From Bacteroidota bacterium (GTDB lineage Bacteria; Bacteroidota; Bacteroidia; B-17B0; Aurantibacillaceae), in NCBI GenBank assembly GCA_021323535.1, contig JAJONO010000039.1:1-42465 (forward strand): a DNA stretch of 42,465 bases, written 5' to 3'. Position 1 is the stretch's first letter. Each line of letters starts with the position of its first letter. Below are positions 1 through 8,849 of the stretch, in pieces. The notes below the pieces were generated by a model that worked only from the letters and a program-made list of their open reading frames with translations, had not been told where the DNA came from and did no database searches. The position numbers were made by a program, and so were the translations under genes.

Positions 1-1737
1 GTTATTGCTCCCGTAGAAGAAACATTGAGTGAGAAAAAAGAAGAAGAAATTAAACCCATTGAGGAAATAAAAGCCGAAGACGGAAAAATTGAACTGGAAA
101 CAACAACAGAAATTGCAAACAAGGAAAAGAAAGACGGGCCCGAATTCGAGATCGGGAAAACTGTTGTAGAGCCTGAGGTGATTGAAGACGAAAACAAAGC
201 CGCGAAACTGGTTGAGCAATTCGGAGAGTACGACCCTACATTGGATCTTGGCCATTATAAATTCCCGGGATTTGATCTATTGAACGATTACGGTAATTCT
301 CACGCTAAGGTGAACCAGGAGGAACTCATTGCGAACAAGGATCGTATTATTGGTACTTTAAAAAATTACGGTATCGAAATTGATAAGATCACTGCCACTG
401 TTGGCCCTACTGTTACGCTTTACGAAATTGTTCCGGCGGCCGGTGTTCGCATCAGCAAGATCAAAAACCTTGAAGATGATATCGCTTTAAGTCTCGCCGC
501 CCTTGGTATTCGTATCATTGCGCCAATTCCCGGAAAAGGCACCATTGGTATTGAGGTTCCGAACCAGACACCAGAGATGGTGCCAATGAAAAACATTCTT
601 GCTTCTGAAAAATTTAATAATTCTAATTTTGAATTACCAATCGCTTTAGGAAAAACCATCAGTAACGAAATTTTCATTGCAGACTTAGCCAAGATGCCTC
701 ACTTATTGATGGCAGGTGCAACAGGACAGGGTAAATCGGTTGGATTAAATGCCGTGCTGGTTTCATTGTTGTATAAAAAACATCCGGCACAGGTAAAGTT
801 TGTACTTGTGGATCCTAAGAAAGTGGAGTTAACCCTGTTCAACAAAATTGAGCGTCATTTCTTAGCCAAGCTTCCAAACTCTGAAGACGCTATCATTACC
901 GATAACACAAAAGTAATTCACACGCTTAATTCATTGTGTATTGAAATGGATAACCGTTATGCCCTTTTACAGGATGCACAATGTCGTAATATCAAAGAAT
1001 ACAACACCAAGTTTGTAGCGAGAAAACTAAACCCGAACGACGGACATAAATTTCTTCCATACATCGTTCTTGTTGTGGATGAATTTGCCGATCTTATCAT
1101 GACGGCAGGTAAGGAAGTTGAAACGCCGATTGCCCGCCTGGCCCAATTAGCGCGCGCCATCGGAATTCATCTTATCATTGCTACGCAGCGTCCTTCGGTA
1201 AATATTATTACAGGAACGATCAAAGCCAACTTCCCGGCGCGTATCGCGTTTAGGGTAACGAGCAAGATCGATAGCCGCACCATTCTGGATGCAGGCGGTG
1301 CTGAACAACTGATAGGACGAGGTGATATGTTATTAAGCACAGGAAACGATCTTATCCGCATTCAGTGTGCATTTGTTGATACGCCTGAAGTAGAAAAGAT
1401 TTGTGAATTCATTGGCAACCAGAGAGCTTATCCAAGCGCTTTCTTATTACCTGAGTATGTTGGTGAAGACGGCAGCGACGGAAAAGAAACCGTTGACCTG
1501 AGCGAACGCGATAAAATGTTTGACGATGCCGCTAAACTGGTGGTTCAGTTCCAGCAGGGCAGCGCGTCATTCTTACAGCGTAAACTAAAGCTCGGATATA
1601 ACCGCGCCGGCCGCATTGTTGATCAGCTTGAAGCTGCAGGGGTAATTGGTCCTTTCGAAGGAAGCAAGGCCCGCGAAGTGCTTATTAAGGATATGTCTCA
1701 ACTTGACGAAATTTTACAAAAATTAAGAAATCAGTAG
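1..1737 (+). CDS. ftsK: DNA translocase FtsK/SpoIIIE, 5' end cut by window edge
   Basis: ATP-driven DNA pump of the division septum that moves chromosome ends and helps dimer resolution. The frame is open from base 1, so the N-terminal membrane domain lies outside the window; the TTG at 25 is only the first in-frame start-like codon, not the true start. Visible parts are an acidic, Lys/Glu-rich linker, the alpha/beta motor with Walker A GATGQGKS (nt 715-738) and Walker B LVVDEFADL (about nt 1070-1098), the downstream IATQRPSV motif, and a C-terminal winged-helix gamma domain (GSASFLQRKLKLGYNRAG region) that in this family reads KOPS-type polar sequences. A LolA gene follows, an adjacency I recall as common in Bacteroidota. 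Confidence 0.97.
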   Translation, partial: VIAPVEETLSEKKEEEIKPIEEIKAEDGKIELETTTEIANKEKKDGPEFEIGKTVVEPEVIEDENKAAKLVEQFGEYDPTLDLGHYKFPGFDLLNDYGNSHAKVNQEELIANKDRIIGTLKNYGIEIDKITATVGPTVTLYEIVPAAGVRISKIKNLEDDIALSLAALGIRIIAPIPGKGTIGIEVPNQTPEMVPMKNILASEKFNNSNFELPIALGKTISNEIFIADLAKMPHLLMAGATGQGKSVGLNAVLVSLLYKKHPAQVKFVLVDPKKVELTLFNKIERHFLAKLPNSEDAIITDNTKVIHTLNSLCIEMDNRYALLQDAQCRNIKEYNTKFVARKLNPNDGHKFLPYIVLVVDEFADLIMTAGKEVETPIARLAQLARAIGIHLIIATQRPSVNIITGTIKANFPARIAFRVTSKIDSRTILDAGGAEQLIGRGDMLLSTGNDLIRIQCAFVDTPEVEKICEFIGNQRAYPSAFLLPEYVGEDGSDGKETVDLSERDKMFDDAAKLVVQFQQGSASFLQRKLKLGYNRAGRIVDQLEAAGVIGPFEGSKAREVLIKDMSQLDEILQKLRNQ

Positions 1738-1779
1738 TTTTTTTAGGTTTTTAGGGTACTTTTTGGCACGTTTTGGTAT

Positions 1780-1787
1780 TACATTTG
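1780..1787 (+). promoter_or_regulatory. Bacteroidota-type -7 box upstream of lolA
   Basis: TACATTTG matches the TAnnTTTG -7 consensus of the Bacteroidota primary sigma factor and ends 16 bases before the lolA ATG. No -33 TTTG is found at the usual spacing of about 19; the nearest (1762-1765) is too close. lolA may therefore be transcribed separately from ftsK. Confidence 0.45.
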
Positions 1788-1803
1788 CACTTCTTAAAGT
1801 ATT

Positions 1804-2454
1804 ATGAAGAAACTACTTTCAATATTATTTGTTGCCGGAGCATTAATTTTAAATGCCCAGGACCAGGATCCAAAGGCAAAAACCATTCTCGATGATCTTA
1901 GCAAAACCACTAAGGGCTATAAAACGATAACCGCCGATTACGGTTTTATTATTTTAAATAAAGATAAAAAGCAAATCGAAAAACAAACCGGTAAGGTTCA
2001 GATCAAAGGACAAAAATTCAAACTCGAAATTCCGGGTAACACCATTGTGTGCGATGGAAAGACCTTATGGAATTATAATAAGGACGCAAAAGAAGTTACC
2101 ATAAAAGATTTTGATGCTTCCAATGACGAGCAATTAAATCCGAGTAAGATCTTTACTATGTATGAAACGGGTTATAAATATAAATATGACAAGGAAGAAA
2201 AAGTAGGAACATCTACAAGCCATGTTATTGATCTTTATCCTTCGGTAAAACCTGAGAAGAAGAAATTTCATACTGCAAAATTGTATGTAGACAAAGTGAA
2301 AAAACAAGTAACGCAGCTACGAATGATGATGAAAGACGGCGGTACACAGCTTTACGAGATTAAAACCATGAAACCGAATGTTGAATTGAACGACAACGTT
2401 TTTACGTTCGACCTTAAAGGATTCAAACCTGAACAGATTAATGACGAACGCTAA
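1804..2454 (+). CDS. lolA: LolA-like outer-membrane lipoprotein carrier
   Basis: Periplasmic chaperone that ferries lipoproteins from the inner to the outer membrane. The 216-residue product opens with a signal peptide (MKKLLSILFVAGALILNA, cut before QDQ). The mature part has the LolA/LolB half-barrel signature: GKVQIKGQKFKLEIPG, then VCDGKTLWNYN, and later KLYVDKVKKQVTQL with a C-terminal NVFTFD strand. The ATG at 1804 is chosen because the signal peptide begins exactly there. No LolB is seen nearby, as is usual in this phylum. Confidence 0.88.
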   Translation: MKKLLSILFVAGALILNAQDQDPKAKTILDDLSKTTKGYKTITADYGFIILNKDKKQIEKQTGKVQIKGQKFKLEIPGNTIVCDGKTLWNYNKDAKEVTIKDFDASNDEQLNPSKIFTMYETGYKYKYDKEEKVGTSTSHVIDLYPSVKPEKKKFHTAKLYVDKVKKQVTQLRMMMKDGGTQLYEIKTMKPNVELNDNVFTFDLKGFKPEQINDER

Positions 2455-2458
2455 CACA

Positions 2459-2527
2459 GTTATTAGTTTTTAGTTATTAATGCTTAATAAGCAGTTTACT
2501 AAAAACTAAGAACTAAACACTAATAAC
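2459..2527. repeat. Intergenic inverted repeat, family A (copy 1)
   Basis: An A/T-rich imperfect inverted repeat fills the gap between the convergent lolA and phoH genes. GTTATTAGT at 2459 is mirrored by the CTAATAAC that ends on the phoH stop codon. Its right arm (2500-2519, TAAAAACTAAGAACTAAACA) recurs exactly at 14013-14032. It may work as a bidirectional terminator, but it lacks a GC-rich stem. Confidence 0.7.
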
Positions 2528-3477
2528 TATTTGGATTCGTCGTATTTCTCAATGATCGCTCTCACGAGTCTGTGACGAATTACATCGCTCTTATCAAGTT
2601 CGATAATTTCAATACCTTCTACCTTCTTTAAAAGCTTTAATGCCTGCAGTAAACCGCTTGGTTGTTTATAAGGTAAATCTATTTGAGTAGCGTCACCGGT
2701 CACAATGAATTTTGCATTGGCTCCCATACGCGTGAGGAACATTTTCATCTGGCTCTCGGTAGTATTCTGCGCTTCATCAAGAATAACGAAAGCGTTATCG
2801 AGCGTTCTTCCACGCATAAATGCAAGGGGCGCAATCTGAATGGTGCGGTTCTCGATGTACTGATTTAATTTATCGGTAGGAACCATATCGTTAAGCGCGT
2901 CATACAATGGTTGCATATAAGGGTCGAGTTTCTCCTTTAAATCGCCCGGAAGAAATCCAAGATTTTCACCGGCTTCAACAGCGGGGCGTGTAAGAATGAT
3001 ACGTTTTACTTCTTTGTTCTTGAGTGCTTTTACGGCAAGCGCCACTGCTGTATACGTCTTTCCGGTTCCGGCCGGGCCCACAGCAAAAAGCATATCATTC
3101 TTTAAAATGCTGCTCATCATCCGACGCTGGTTGTCGGTTTTTGCCTTGATAACAAGTCCGTTATTACCAAACAAAATAATATCGTTGCTTATGGCATCTT
3201 CTTTTGATTCAAGAAGATTATCTCCCGTTTGTCCCAATAAACGTTCGAGCACGGACTCAGTCAGAAGTCCGGTTTTATGATAATGTTCGGTAAGCATATC
3301 CAGCTTTTTCTCGAAGCGGTTAATTTCAGATGATTCGCCAAGAACCTTTAGAGAGTATCCTCTCGCTATCAATTTGAGTTTTGGAAAATACTTTTTAATA
3401 ATATTCAGCTTCACATCGTTCACTCCGTAGATCTCAACCGGCTCAATGCTTTCAAGGGTAATAATCTTTTCTGTCAT
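2527..3477 (-). CDS. phoH: PhoH-like P-loop ATPase
   Basis: Cytoplasmic P-loop ATPase of the PhoH family, related to RecD-type helicase cores and linked to RNA metabolism and stress; the exact substrate is unsettled. The 316-residue length is normal. An N-terminal KH-like segment (about 10-65) precedes Walker A GPAGTGKT (about 133-140), the TRPAVEAGE motif, Walker B VILDEAQNT (about 229) and a C-terminal GDATQIDLP motif. It is convergent with lolA and divergent from the SAM hydrolase gene. Confidence 0.95.
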   Translation of the reverse strand: MTEKIITLESIEPVEIYGVNDVKLNIIKKYFPKLKLIARGYSLKVLGESSEINRFEKKLDMLTEHYHKTGLLTESVLERLLGQTGDNLLESKEDAISNDIILFGNNGLVIKAKTDNQRRMMSSILKNDMLFAVGPAGTGKTYTAVALAVKALKNKEVKRIILTRPAVEAGENLGFLPGDLKEKLDPYMQPLYDALNDMVPTDKLNQYIENRTIQIAPLAFMRGRTLDNAFVILDEAQNTTESQMKMFLTRMGANAKFIVTGDATQIDLPYKQPSGLLQALKLLKKVEGIEIIELDKSDVIRHRLVRAIIEKYDESK

Positions 3478-3485
3478 ACAATTTT

Positions 3486-3574
3486 AAGTCAAAAGTTCAC
3501 AAGTCAGAATTCAAAAGATCCGTGGGTGCAAAAGTCGCGCCATTCTTTTGACTTGAACGCTTTTGACTTTTGTC
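3486..3574. repeat. Intergenic inverted repeat, family B (copy 1)
   Basis: Long imperfect inverted repeat between divergent phoH and the SAM hydrolase gene. The left arm (3486-3517) begins AAGTCAAAAGTTCA and the right arm (3545-3574) holds CTTTTGACTTGAA followed by CTTTTGACTTTTG, its near complement. Because it lies between two gene starts it is not a terminator. The same AAAAGTCAAAAG unit occurs inside coding sequence at 15762-15780 and 37816-37841. Confidence 0.75.
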
Positions 3575-3639
3575 TTGGATGTTTATAACCCTGTTAATCT
3601 CTCATCAAGTTTAAAAAAAATTATGCCTTAAAATATATT

Positions 3640-3647
3640 TACTTTTG
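3640..3647 (+). promoter_or_regulatory. -7 box just before the SAM hydrolase start
   Basis: TACTTTTG fits TAnnTTTG and ends five bases before the ATG at 3653, so transcription should begin at or within a few bases of the start codon. No -33 TTTG is seen at normal spacing. Confidence 0.5.
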
Positions 3648-3652
3648 AACAA

Positions 3653-4471
3653 ATGAGCATTGTAACCTTAACGACAGACCTTGGCTATCGTGATCCGTAT
3701 TTGGCCATCGTTAAAGCAAAACTGCTCACCCAAAGCGCGGGATTAAATATCATTGATCTTAGCTGCGACATTAAAGACAATAACATTTCTGACGCGGCAT
3801 TCATTTTAAAAAACGCTTTACCACATTTTCCGGAAGGAACCATTCATTTAGTCGCTGTAAAATTTATTGCCAGCAACAGTGGGCTCAACAAAACCAACAG
3901 CATTGATAATACCAGGTACCTGCTGAGTAAATACATGGGTCAGTATATTATTTGTCCTGATAACGGATTGTTTACTTTGCTCGACAGTTCATTCAACGAA
4001 CCGGTTTATCAATTGTATTATGAAGACAATACCAAGCATCATTTTTTTCTGAAGGATGTTTTCGTTGACATTGCGGTACATTTACTCAATAAGAATAAAA
4101 TTGAGGACATTGGCATTCTCACCACAGATTATTACAGGGCCATTCAGTTTGAAAGTTTTGTGAATGGGAACATCCTGAGAGGAAAAGGAATTTACATAGA
4201 TGATTTCGGAAACATCATCACCAATATTTCGAAACAACAATTCAATGATGTGGTTGGAAAAAAAAATTTCAGTATCACGCTTCCCGGAACCCGCATCACA
4301 AAAATTTACAACACCTACGACGAAGTAAAACATGGGCAGCCGCTCGTTCTCTTCAATAGTTTCGGTTACCTCGAAGTGGCCATCAACGGAGGAAACGCTC
4401 AGAAAATGTTATGTCCGCGCGACATTGGTTCTAAATTTGACTTTAACCTGATAATTGAATTTTATGATTAA
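3653..4471 (+). CDS. SAM hydrolase / SAM hydroxide adenosyltransferase (DUF62 family)
   Basis: Family members use water to split S-adenosylmethionine into adenosine and methionine, and relatives are SAM-dependent halogenases. The 272-residue protein has the N-terminal VTLTTDLGYRDPYLAIVKA motif with the substrate-binding Asp, an internal ICPDNGLFTLL motif, and a C-terminal beta-barrel domain with DDFGNIITNI and LFNSFGYLEVAINGG. The loop that usually reads HLVVVDPGVG is changed to HLVAVKFIASNSG, a divergence from the commoner form. It overlaps the next gene by eight bases, so the two are probably translationally coupled. Confidence 0.85.
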   Translation: MSIVTLTTDLGYRDPYLAIVKAKLLTQSAGLNIIDLSCDIKDNNISDAAFILKNALPHFPEGTIHLVAVKFIASNSGLNKTNSIDNTRYLLSKYMGQYIICPDNGLFTLLDSSFNEPVYQLYYEDNTKHHFFLKDVFVDIAVHLLNKNKIEDIGILTTDYYRAIQFESFVNGNILRGKGIYIDDFGNIITNISKQQFNDVVGKKNFSITLPGTRITKIYNTYDEVKHGQPLVLFNSFGYLEVAINGGNAQKMLCPRDIGSKFDFNLIIEFYD

Positions 4472-4757
4472 GCGTATTGTAAAAATGAGCTTTAAACCAG
4501 AGAAAGTCGAAGAGTTTAAAGCCATCTTCAAAGCAAACTGGAAATTCATAAAAGGATTTGAAGGATGTAGTCATGTTGAATTATTGCAGGATGAAAACAA
4601 TCCCTCTGTGTTTTTCACCTATAGCTTATGGAAAGATCAGGAAAGTGTAGACAATTACCGCAATTCTGAATTGTTTGAGCGCGTTTGGGGAAGCACCAAG
4701 GTGTTATTCAATGATAAGCCAGAGGCATGGAGCGTACGTGAAATAAACTTCGATTAA
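4464..4757 (+). CDS. Small ABM-fold (antibiotic biosynthesis monooxygenase-like) protein
   Basis: A 97-residue ferredoxin-like dimeric alpha/beta barrel protein. The pattern is a first strand IKRIVKMSFKPEK, helix VEEFKAIFKANWKFIKGFEGCSHVELL, then FTYSLWKDQESVDNYRNSELFERVW. I chose the ATG at 4464, which overlaps the end of the SAM hydrolase gene (ATGATTAA), over a TTG three codons upstream. Members may be small oxygenases, haem-degrading enzymes or binding proteins; the substrate cannot be told here. Confidence 0.8.
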   Translation: MIKRIVKMSFKPEKVEEFKAIFKANWKFIKGFEGCSHVELLQDENNPSVFFTYSLWKDQESVDNYRNSELFERVWGSTKVLFNDKPEAWSVREINFD

Positions 4758-4888
4758 AGGGTTTTAGATACAGACTAATATCCGTGAGTTTCTAAAAAGC
4801 TTTTACCAGTTAAAAAAACAAACCAACCACTTATTCAGAATCAGCTTTACTTTCTGATTATTTACTGATACATTAGTATTGAGTTATT

Positions 4889-7834
4889 ATTAAAAGAATC
4901 CATTACATATTTATCCTGTTTTTAATTTCTTTCGTTGTAAAGATAAATGCCCAGCAGTACTTCTTTAAGAACTACAGTGCCGAAAGCGGGCTACCTTTTG
5001 TGCAGGTATCGTGTATGTACCAGGACAGGCAGGGTTATTTATGGGCTGGTGGTTTTGGAGGATTGACGCGATTTGACGGAGAAAATTTCGTAAATTATAA
5101 TCCAAAGAACGGATTGATAGATCATAACGTTACTGCCATTGCGCAGGATGATTATGGGAACATTTTTGTTGGAACCGCAAAAGGATTAAGCATTCTGGTA
5201 CAGAATAAGATCTACAATTACACGAAGGCGCAGGGTCTTTCCAGTCCCAACATTTCTTCTTTCTGCAAAGGCTACCATCATAATATGTACATAGGAACCT
5301 CGAAAGGGCTCTTTACATTCAGCAAAAACAAGATCAGCGAAGTGGCCGCTCTTGCGGGATACAAGATCAACCATATTTATAAATCCGACACTTCTGATAT
5401 TTACATTGGCACAGATAAAGGGCTCATTGTTTACGGACATAAAAAGTTTGAAATTATAGATGAAAGCAAGGGGCTTCCTTCCAACCAGGTGAATTCGGTG
5501 GTACAGAAAAACGGCTTCATTGTTATTGGAACCAATAAAGGACTAAGTTTTTTTAATCCTTCTACAAAAAAAATCACCAATTATTTTATTGAGAATGGAC
5601 TGATCGACGAAAACATCTCCACCTTACTTAACCAGGATAATAATTTTCTCTGGATCGGATCACAGACAGGGCTTCTTCGTTTCGACGGCACACAGTTCAA
5701 TTATTACAATATTGGTTACGATAATAATTCCAATGTGGTTCGATGCATTTTAAAAGACAGAGAGGAAAATATCTGGATAGGAACACACAGCGGTTTGTTT
5801 AAGTACAGAGATAATTCCTTCTCCACTTACGATAAAACGAATGGGCCCGGAAACGCTTTTATTTTCCAGATCTTCAGAGACAGGCAGGAGAACCTGTGGA
5901 TGTGCTCAGACAATAACGGCATCTACAAATATTACCAGGGATATTTTAAACGTTACGGTATAAAAGACGGCATGAACACGAATGTTTGTCACGCAGGCAT
6001 TGAAGACAATGAAGGACGCTTGCTTTTTGGGACAAAGAACGGCGTGATTCAGTTTAAGAACGAACGGTTTTATGATATTCCTCTTCCTTCAGAATTTAAA
6101 GGCTCCTATGAGATGCTTGTGCAGATGAAAAACAAAACCACCTGGATAGCTGGCGGAAATGGAATTGCATCGCTCGACTGGAAAAACAACCAGCCTGAAA
6201 TTAAATTTAAACGCCTACCTGGCGAGGAAGAATACCAGATATATGGCTTATGCAATGATGATAATGATCATCTTTACATAGGAACACAACAGGGAGGTTT
6301 GTTTAAACTCATAGGCGATTCAATACATCATTACAGCAAAGAACTCAATTTGCCCGAACTCGATTATTTTGCGGTAAAACATTATAAGGATCATCTTTTC
6401 TCTGCCAGTCTTAACGGTATGATGGTGATCAACACCAAAACCGGTAGCTACAAATACATTACAGAAGCGGACGGTTTGAATTCAGAAAAAGTTTATTCCA
6501 TTGAATTTGCTGAGGGGCACCGGGCGCTTTGGATTGGAACCAACCAGGGAATCAATAAACTCAATCTTAAAAAATTTCTTGAAACCGGAAAAATTGAAAT
6601 TACCGCTTACGGCAAATTGCAGGGTTTCATGGGTGTTGAATGTAACTCGAACGGTATCTGGGAAGACAAAGACGGAACCCTTTGGTTTGGAACCATTAGC
6701 GGATTGGTGAAACACGAACCGTTTAATTTAAAAAAGAATACACAACAAAATTCAACTGTTCTTCAGAATATAAAACTGCTCACCGAAGACACTCTTTTAG
6801 CCAATGGTTCTGAATTAGGTAGTGATTTTAATACCATTACTTTTTATTACAAGGGCATCTGTCTTACAAATCCTGATAAAGTTTTATATATAAAAAAACT
6901 TGAAGGTTTAGAAAAAGAATGGAGCCTGCCAAGCACAGAAGATTACAGTAAATATGCCAACCTTGCACCTGGCAAATACACCTTTAAAGTAAAAAGCTGT
7001 AACGACGAAGGAATCTGGGACGAACAGGAAACCACTTTTACATTCACTATTCTTGCGCCATTCTATACAAAATGGTGGTTTATTATTCTTGTAATTACCT
7101 GCGTTTCGGGATTGATCTATACCACTGTCATGTTACGCATTGGCAACATTAAAAAGAAACAAAAAGTGGAATTTGAACGGCGCGTAGAGATGAGCAGAAT
7201 TGAATTAAAGGCTCTTCGCTCACAAATGAATCCGCATTTTATTTTCAATTCACTCAACTCCATCCAACATTATATTTTCCACTCCAAGAGCGATGAGGCC
7301 ATTAAATACCTCAGCAAATTTGCAAGGCTGGTAAGGATCATTCTTAACAACTCCAACAAGCCAACTGTTACCGTTGAAGAAGATCTTGAAGCGTTGAAGC
7401 TTTATCTCGAATTGGAAAAAATGCGCTTTGAAGATAAGTTCGAATATGAGATTATTATAGATCCTTCGGTGGATGCCGATTATGACATTATGCCACCCCT
7501 TCTTACCCAGCCTTATGTGGAGAATGCCATTCTTCACGGCCTGAATCCTAAGCCGGAAAAAGGAAAACTCACAATTACTTTCACTTCCAGAAATAATTTT
7601 TTAATTTGCACTATCACCGATAATGGTATTGGCCGTGAAAAAGCCGCTGAAATTAAACGTACCATGCCGGTGAGTAAACATAAATCCCTGGGTATGAAAA
7701 TAACCGAAGACCGTTTACGTATTCTCAATGAGGTAAATAATTCCAAACTGAGCGTTACGGTAACCGATCTTAAGGACGAAGATGGAAATGCACTGGGCAC
7801 ACAGGTTGAACTTTACGTACCGCTTAACGGTTAA
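4889..7834 (+). CDS. Propeller-domain sensor histidine kinase (Reg_prop, Y_Y_Y, LytS-type kinase), apparent AUU start
   Basis: Membrane sensor kinase pairing with the LytTR regulator just downstream. Up to 14 Reg_prop blades (repeated LWIGT..GL.., FVGTAKGLS, IGTNKGL) form two periplasmic propellers, followed by a Y_Y_Y domain, one membrane segment (nt about 7072-7140), a short coiled coil, and a His_kinase core with MNPHFIFNSLNSIQ and the ATPase motifs QPYVENAILHGL and DNGIGREKA. The first ATG/GTG/TTG in frame is GTG 5000, which would remove the signal peptide and cut the first blade. The frame stays open upstream to a TGA at 4880-4882, and codons from 4889 read IKRIHYIFILFLISFVVK then INAQQ, a clear signal peptide. 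Start is therefore ATT at 4889 (or 4886), 981 residues. Confidence 0.85.
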   Translation: MKRIHYIFILFLISFVVKINAQQYFFKNYSAESGLPFVQVSCMYQDRQGYLWAGGFGGLTRFDGENFVNYNPKNGLIDHNVTAIAQDDYGNIFVGTAKGLSILVQNKIYNYTKAQGLSSPNISSFCKGYHHNMYIGTSKGLFTFSKNKISEVAALAGYKINHIYKSDTSDIYIGTDKGLIVYGHKKFEIIDESKGLPSNQVNSVVQKNGFIVIGTNKGLSFFNPSTKKITNYFIENGLIDENISTLLNQDNNFLWIGSQTGLLRFDGTQFNYYNIGYDNNSNVVRCILKDREENIWIGTHSGLFKYRDNSFSTYDKTNGPGNAFIFQIFRDRQENLWMCSDNNGIYKYYQGYFKRYGIKDGMNTNVCHAGIEDNEGRLLFGTKNGVIQFKNERFYDIPLPSEFKGSYEMLVQMKNKTTWIAGGNGIASLDWKNNQPEIKFKRLPGEEEYQIYGLCNDDNDHLYIGTQQGGLFKLIGDSIHHYSKELNLPELDYFAVKHYKDHLFSASLNGMMVINTKTGSYKYITEADGLNSEKVYSIEFAEGHRALWIGTNQGINKLNLKKFLETGKIEITAYGKLQGFMGVECNSNGIWEDKDGTLWFGTISGLVKHEPFNLKKNTQQNSTVLQNIKLLTEDTLLANGSELGSDFNTITFYYKGICLTNPDKVLYIKKLEGLEKEWSLPSTEDYSKYANLAPGKYTFKVKSCNDEGIWDEQETTFTFTILAPFYTKWWFIILVITCVSGLIYTTVMLRIGNIKKKQKVEFERRVEMSRIELKALRSQMNPHFIFNSLNSIQHYIFHSKSDEAIKYLSKFARLVRIILNNSNKPTVTVEEDLEALKLYLELEKMRFEDKFEYEIIIDPSVDADYDIMPPLLTQPYVENAILHGLNPKPEKGKLTITFTSRNNFLICTITDNGIGREKAAEIKRTMPVSKHKSLGMKITEDRLRILNEVNNSKLSVTVTDLKDEDGNALGTQVELYVPLNG

Positions 7835-7879
7835 ACAAAATAGTATGAAACGCTTCCTTCAAATAAACAAAAAAAGACA

Positions 7880-7916
7880 GGAACGTTCCATATGACCTTA
7901 AAAAAAATATTTTTTT
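7880..7916 (+). promoter_or_regulatory. Palindromes between the kinase and regulator genes
   Basis: The 86-base spacer holds a perfect 10-base palindrome GGAACGTTCC (7880-7889) and a 16-base AT palindrome AAAAAAATATTTTTTT (7901-7916), the latter ending four bases before the regulator ATG. Either may be an operator or may fold over the start site; no function is shown. Confidence 0.35.
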
Positions 7917-7924
7917 GCATATGA
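7892..7924 (+). CDS. Possible 10-codon leader ORF coupled to the LytTR regulator
   Basis: ATG at 7892 opens a ten-codon frame (MTLKKIFFCI) whose TGA overlaps the regulator ATG in an ATGA junction (7921-7924). It spans the AT palindrome. This could be a leader peptide for translational coupling, or chance in an A/T-rich spacer; conservation in relatives would decide. Confidence 0.25.
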   Translation: MTLKKIFFCI

Positions 7925-8664
7925 AAACATTAATTATTGAGGATGAACAAAAGAGCCGCGAAATGTTAGCCGGCATCATCCAGAAAAATTGTCCGCAGTT
8001 GCAGATTATTGGCCTGGCCAACAACGTTAAAGAAGGTGTTGAGCTCATCAAATCGCTTAACCCCGAACTGGTTTTCCTCGACATAAGCATGCCCGACGGA
8101 AGCGGTTTCGATTTACTTGAAAAAGTACAGGGCCATAAATTCGAGCTCATCTTTGCCACAGCCAGCGATCAGCATGCCATCAGGGCCATTAAATACAGCG
8201 CCTGCGATTACCTTCTGAAACCGATCGATATTGATGAATTAAAAGCCGCAGTAGATAAAGCTGTTCAGAAAAAAGCGAGCTCCCCTCCTACCATGGAAAA
8301 CCTTCAGTTCCTTATTCAGCAGCTGAAAAAAGCCGATGATAATTTCCAGAAGATCACTCTTCCAACCGGAAACGCTTTTGAGATCGTTAATATCAAAGAT
8401 ATTATCCGTTGCGAAGCCGATACCAGTTACACTATTTTTTACCTGGCCGATAAACGTAAACTTATGGTTAGTGCCGGACTAAAACACTACGAAGAACTTT
8501 TACCGGAACAGGACTTCATCAGGGTTCATCACCATCACCTCATTAACATGAACCACGTTATGCGTTTCTTAAAAGTGGATGGAGGATACGCCGTAATGAG
8601 CGACGGAACGCAGATCGAAATTTCGAGAAGAAAGAAGGACGCTTTCCTGGAAAGACTCAGCTGA
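7921..8664 (+). CDS. LytTR-family response regulator
   Basis: Cytoplasmic DNA-binding regulator, 247 residues, the natural partner of the propeller kinase upstream. The receiver domain (1-120) has the acidic pair IIEDE, phospho-acceptor D54 in VFLDISMP, and the switch lysine in LLKPID. The C-terminal LytTR domain (about 140-247) shows IIRCEADTSYTIFYL, the HHHHLINMNHV turn and a final ISRRKKDAFLERL. The ATG at 7921 is preferred to the TTG at 7915, which only adds two residues. Confidence 0.93.
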   Translation: MKTLIIEDEQKSREMLAGIIQKNCPQLQIIGLANNVKEGVELIKSLNPELVFLDISMPDGSGFDLLEKVQGHKFELIFATASDQHAIRAIKYSACDYLLKPIDIDELKAAVDKAVQKKASSPPTMENLQFLIQQLKKADDNFQKITLPTGNAFEIVNIKDIIRCEADTSYTIFYLADKRKLMVSAGLKHYEELLPEQDFIRVHHHHLINMNHVMRFLKVDGGYAVMSDGTQIEISRRKKDAFLERLS

Positions 8665-8687
8665 TTTTAAGATTTTTTTTCAATTCG

Positions 8688-8707
8688 GCCAATCGTACTC
8701 CATTGGC
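8688..8707 (+). terminator. Weak hairpin after the response regulator gene
   Basis: GCCAAT (8688-8693) pairs with ATTGGC (8702-8707) across an eight-base loop and is followed by TTTAAGTTT. It is a short stem with a poor U-tract, so a weak terminator at best. Nothing else stands out in 8665-8849. Confidence 0.25.
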
Positions 8708-8849
8708 TTTAAGTTTCCTGCGCCAGGTGGCACCAATCCGCTTTACCATTTTTATCAAAATCTTACATGTGTCAGGTTACATTGCTTAATCACCCCATCT
8801 GCACTTATTGTTTCCCGAACTTTGCTGAAGAATTAAAACTAACATTATT

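Noticed and set aside
5000-5002. GTG as the start of the propeller kinase
   Set aside because: It drops the signal peptide and the first strands of blade one, which are intact in the upstream frame.
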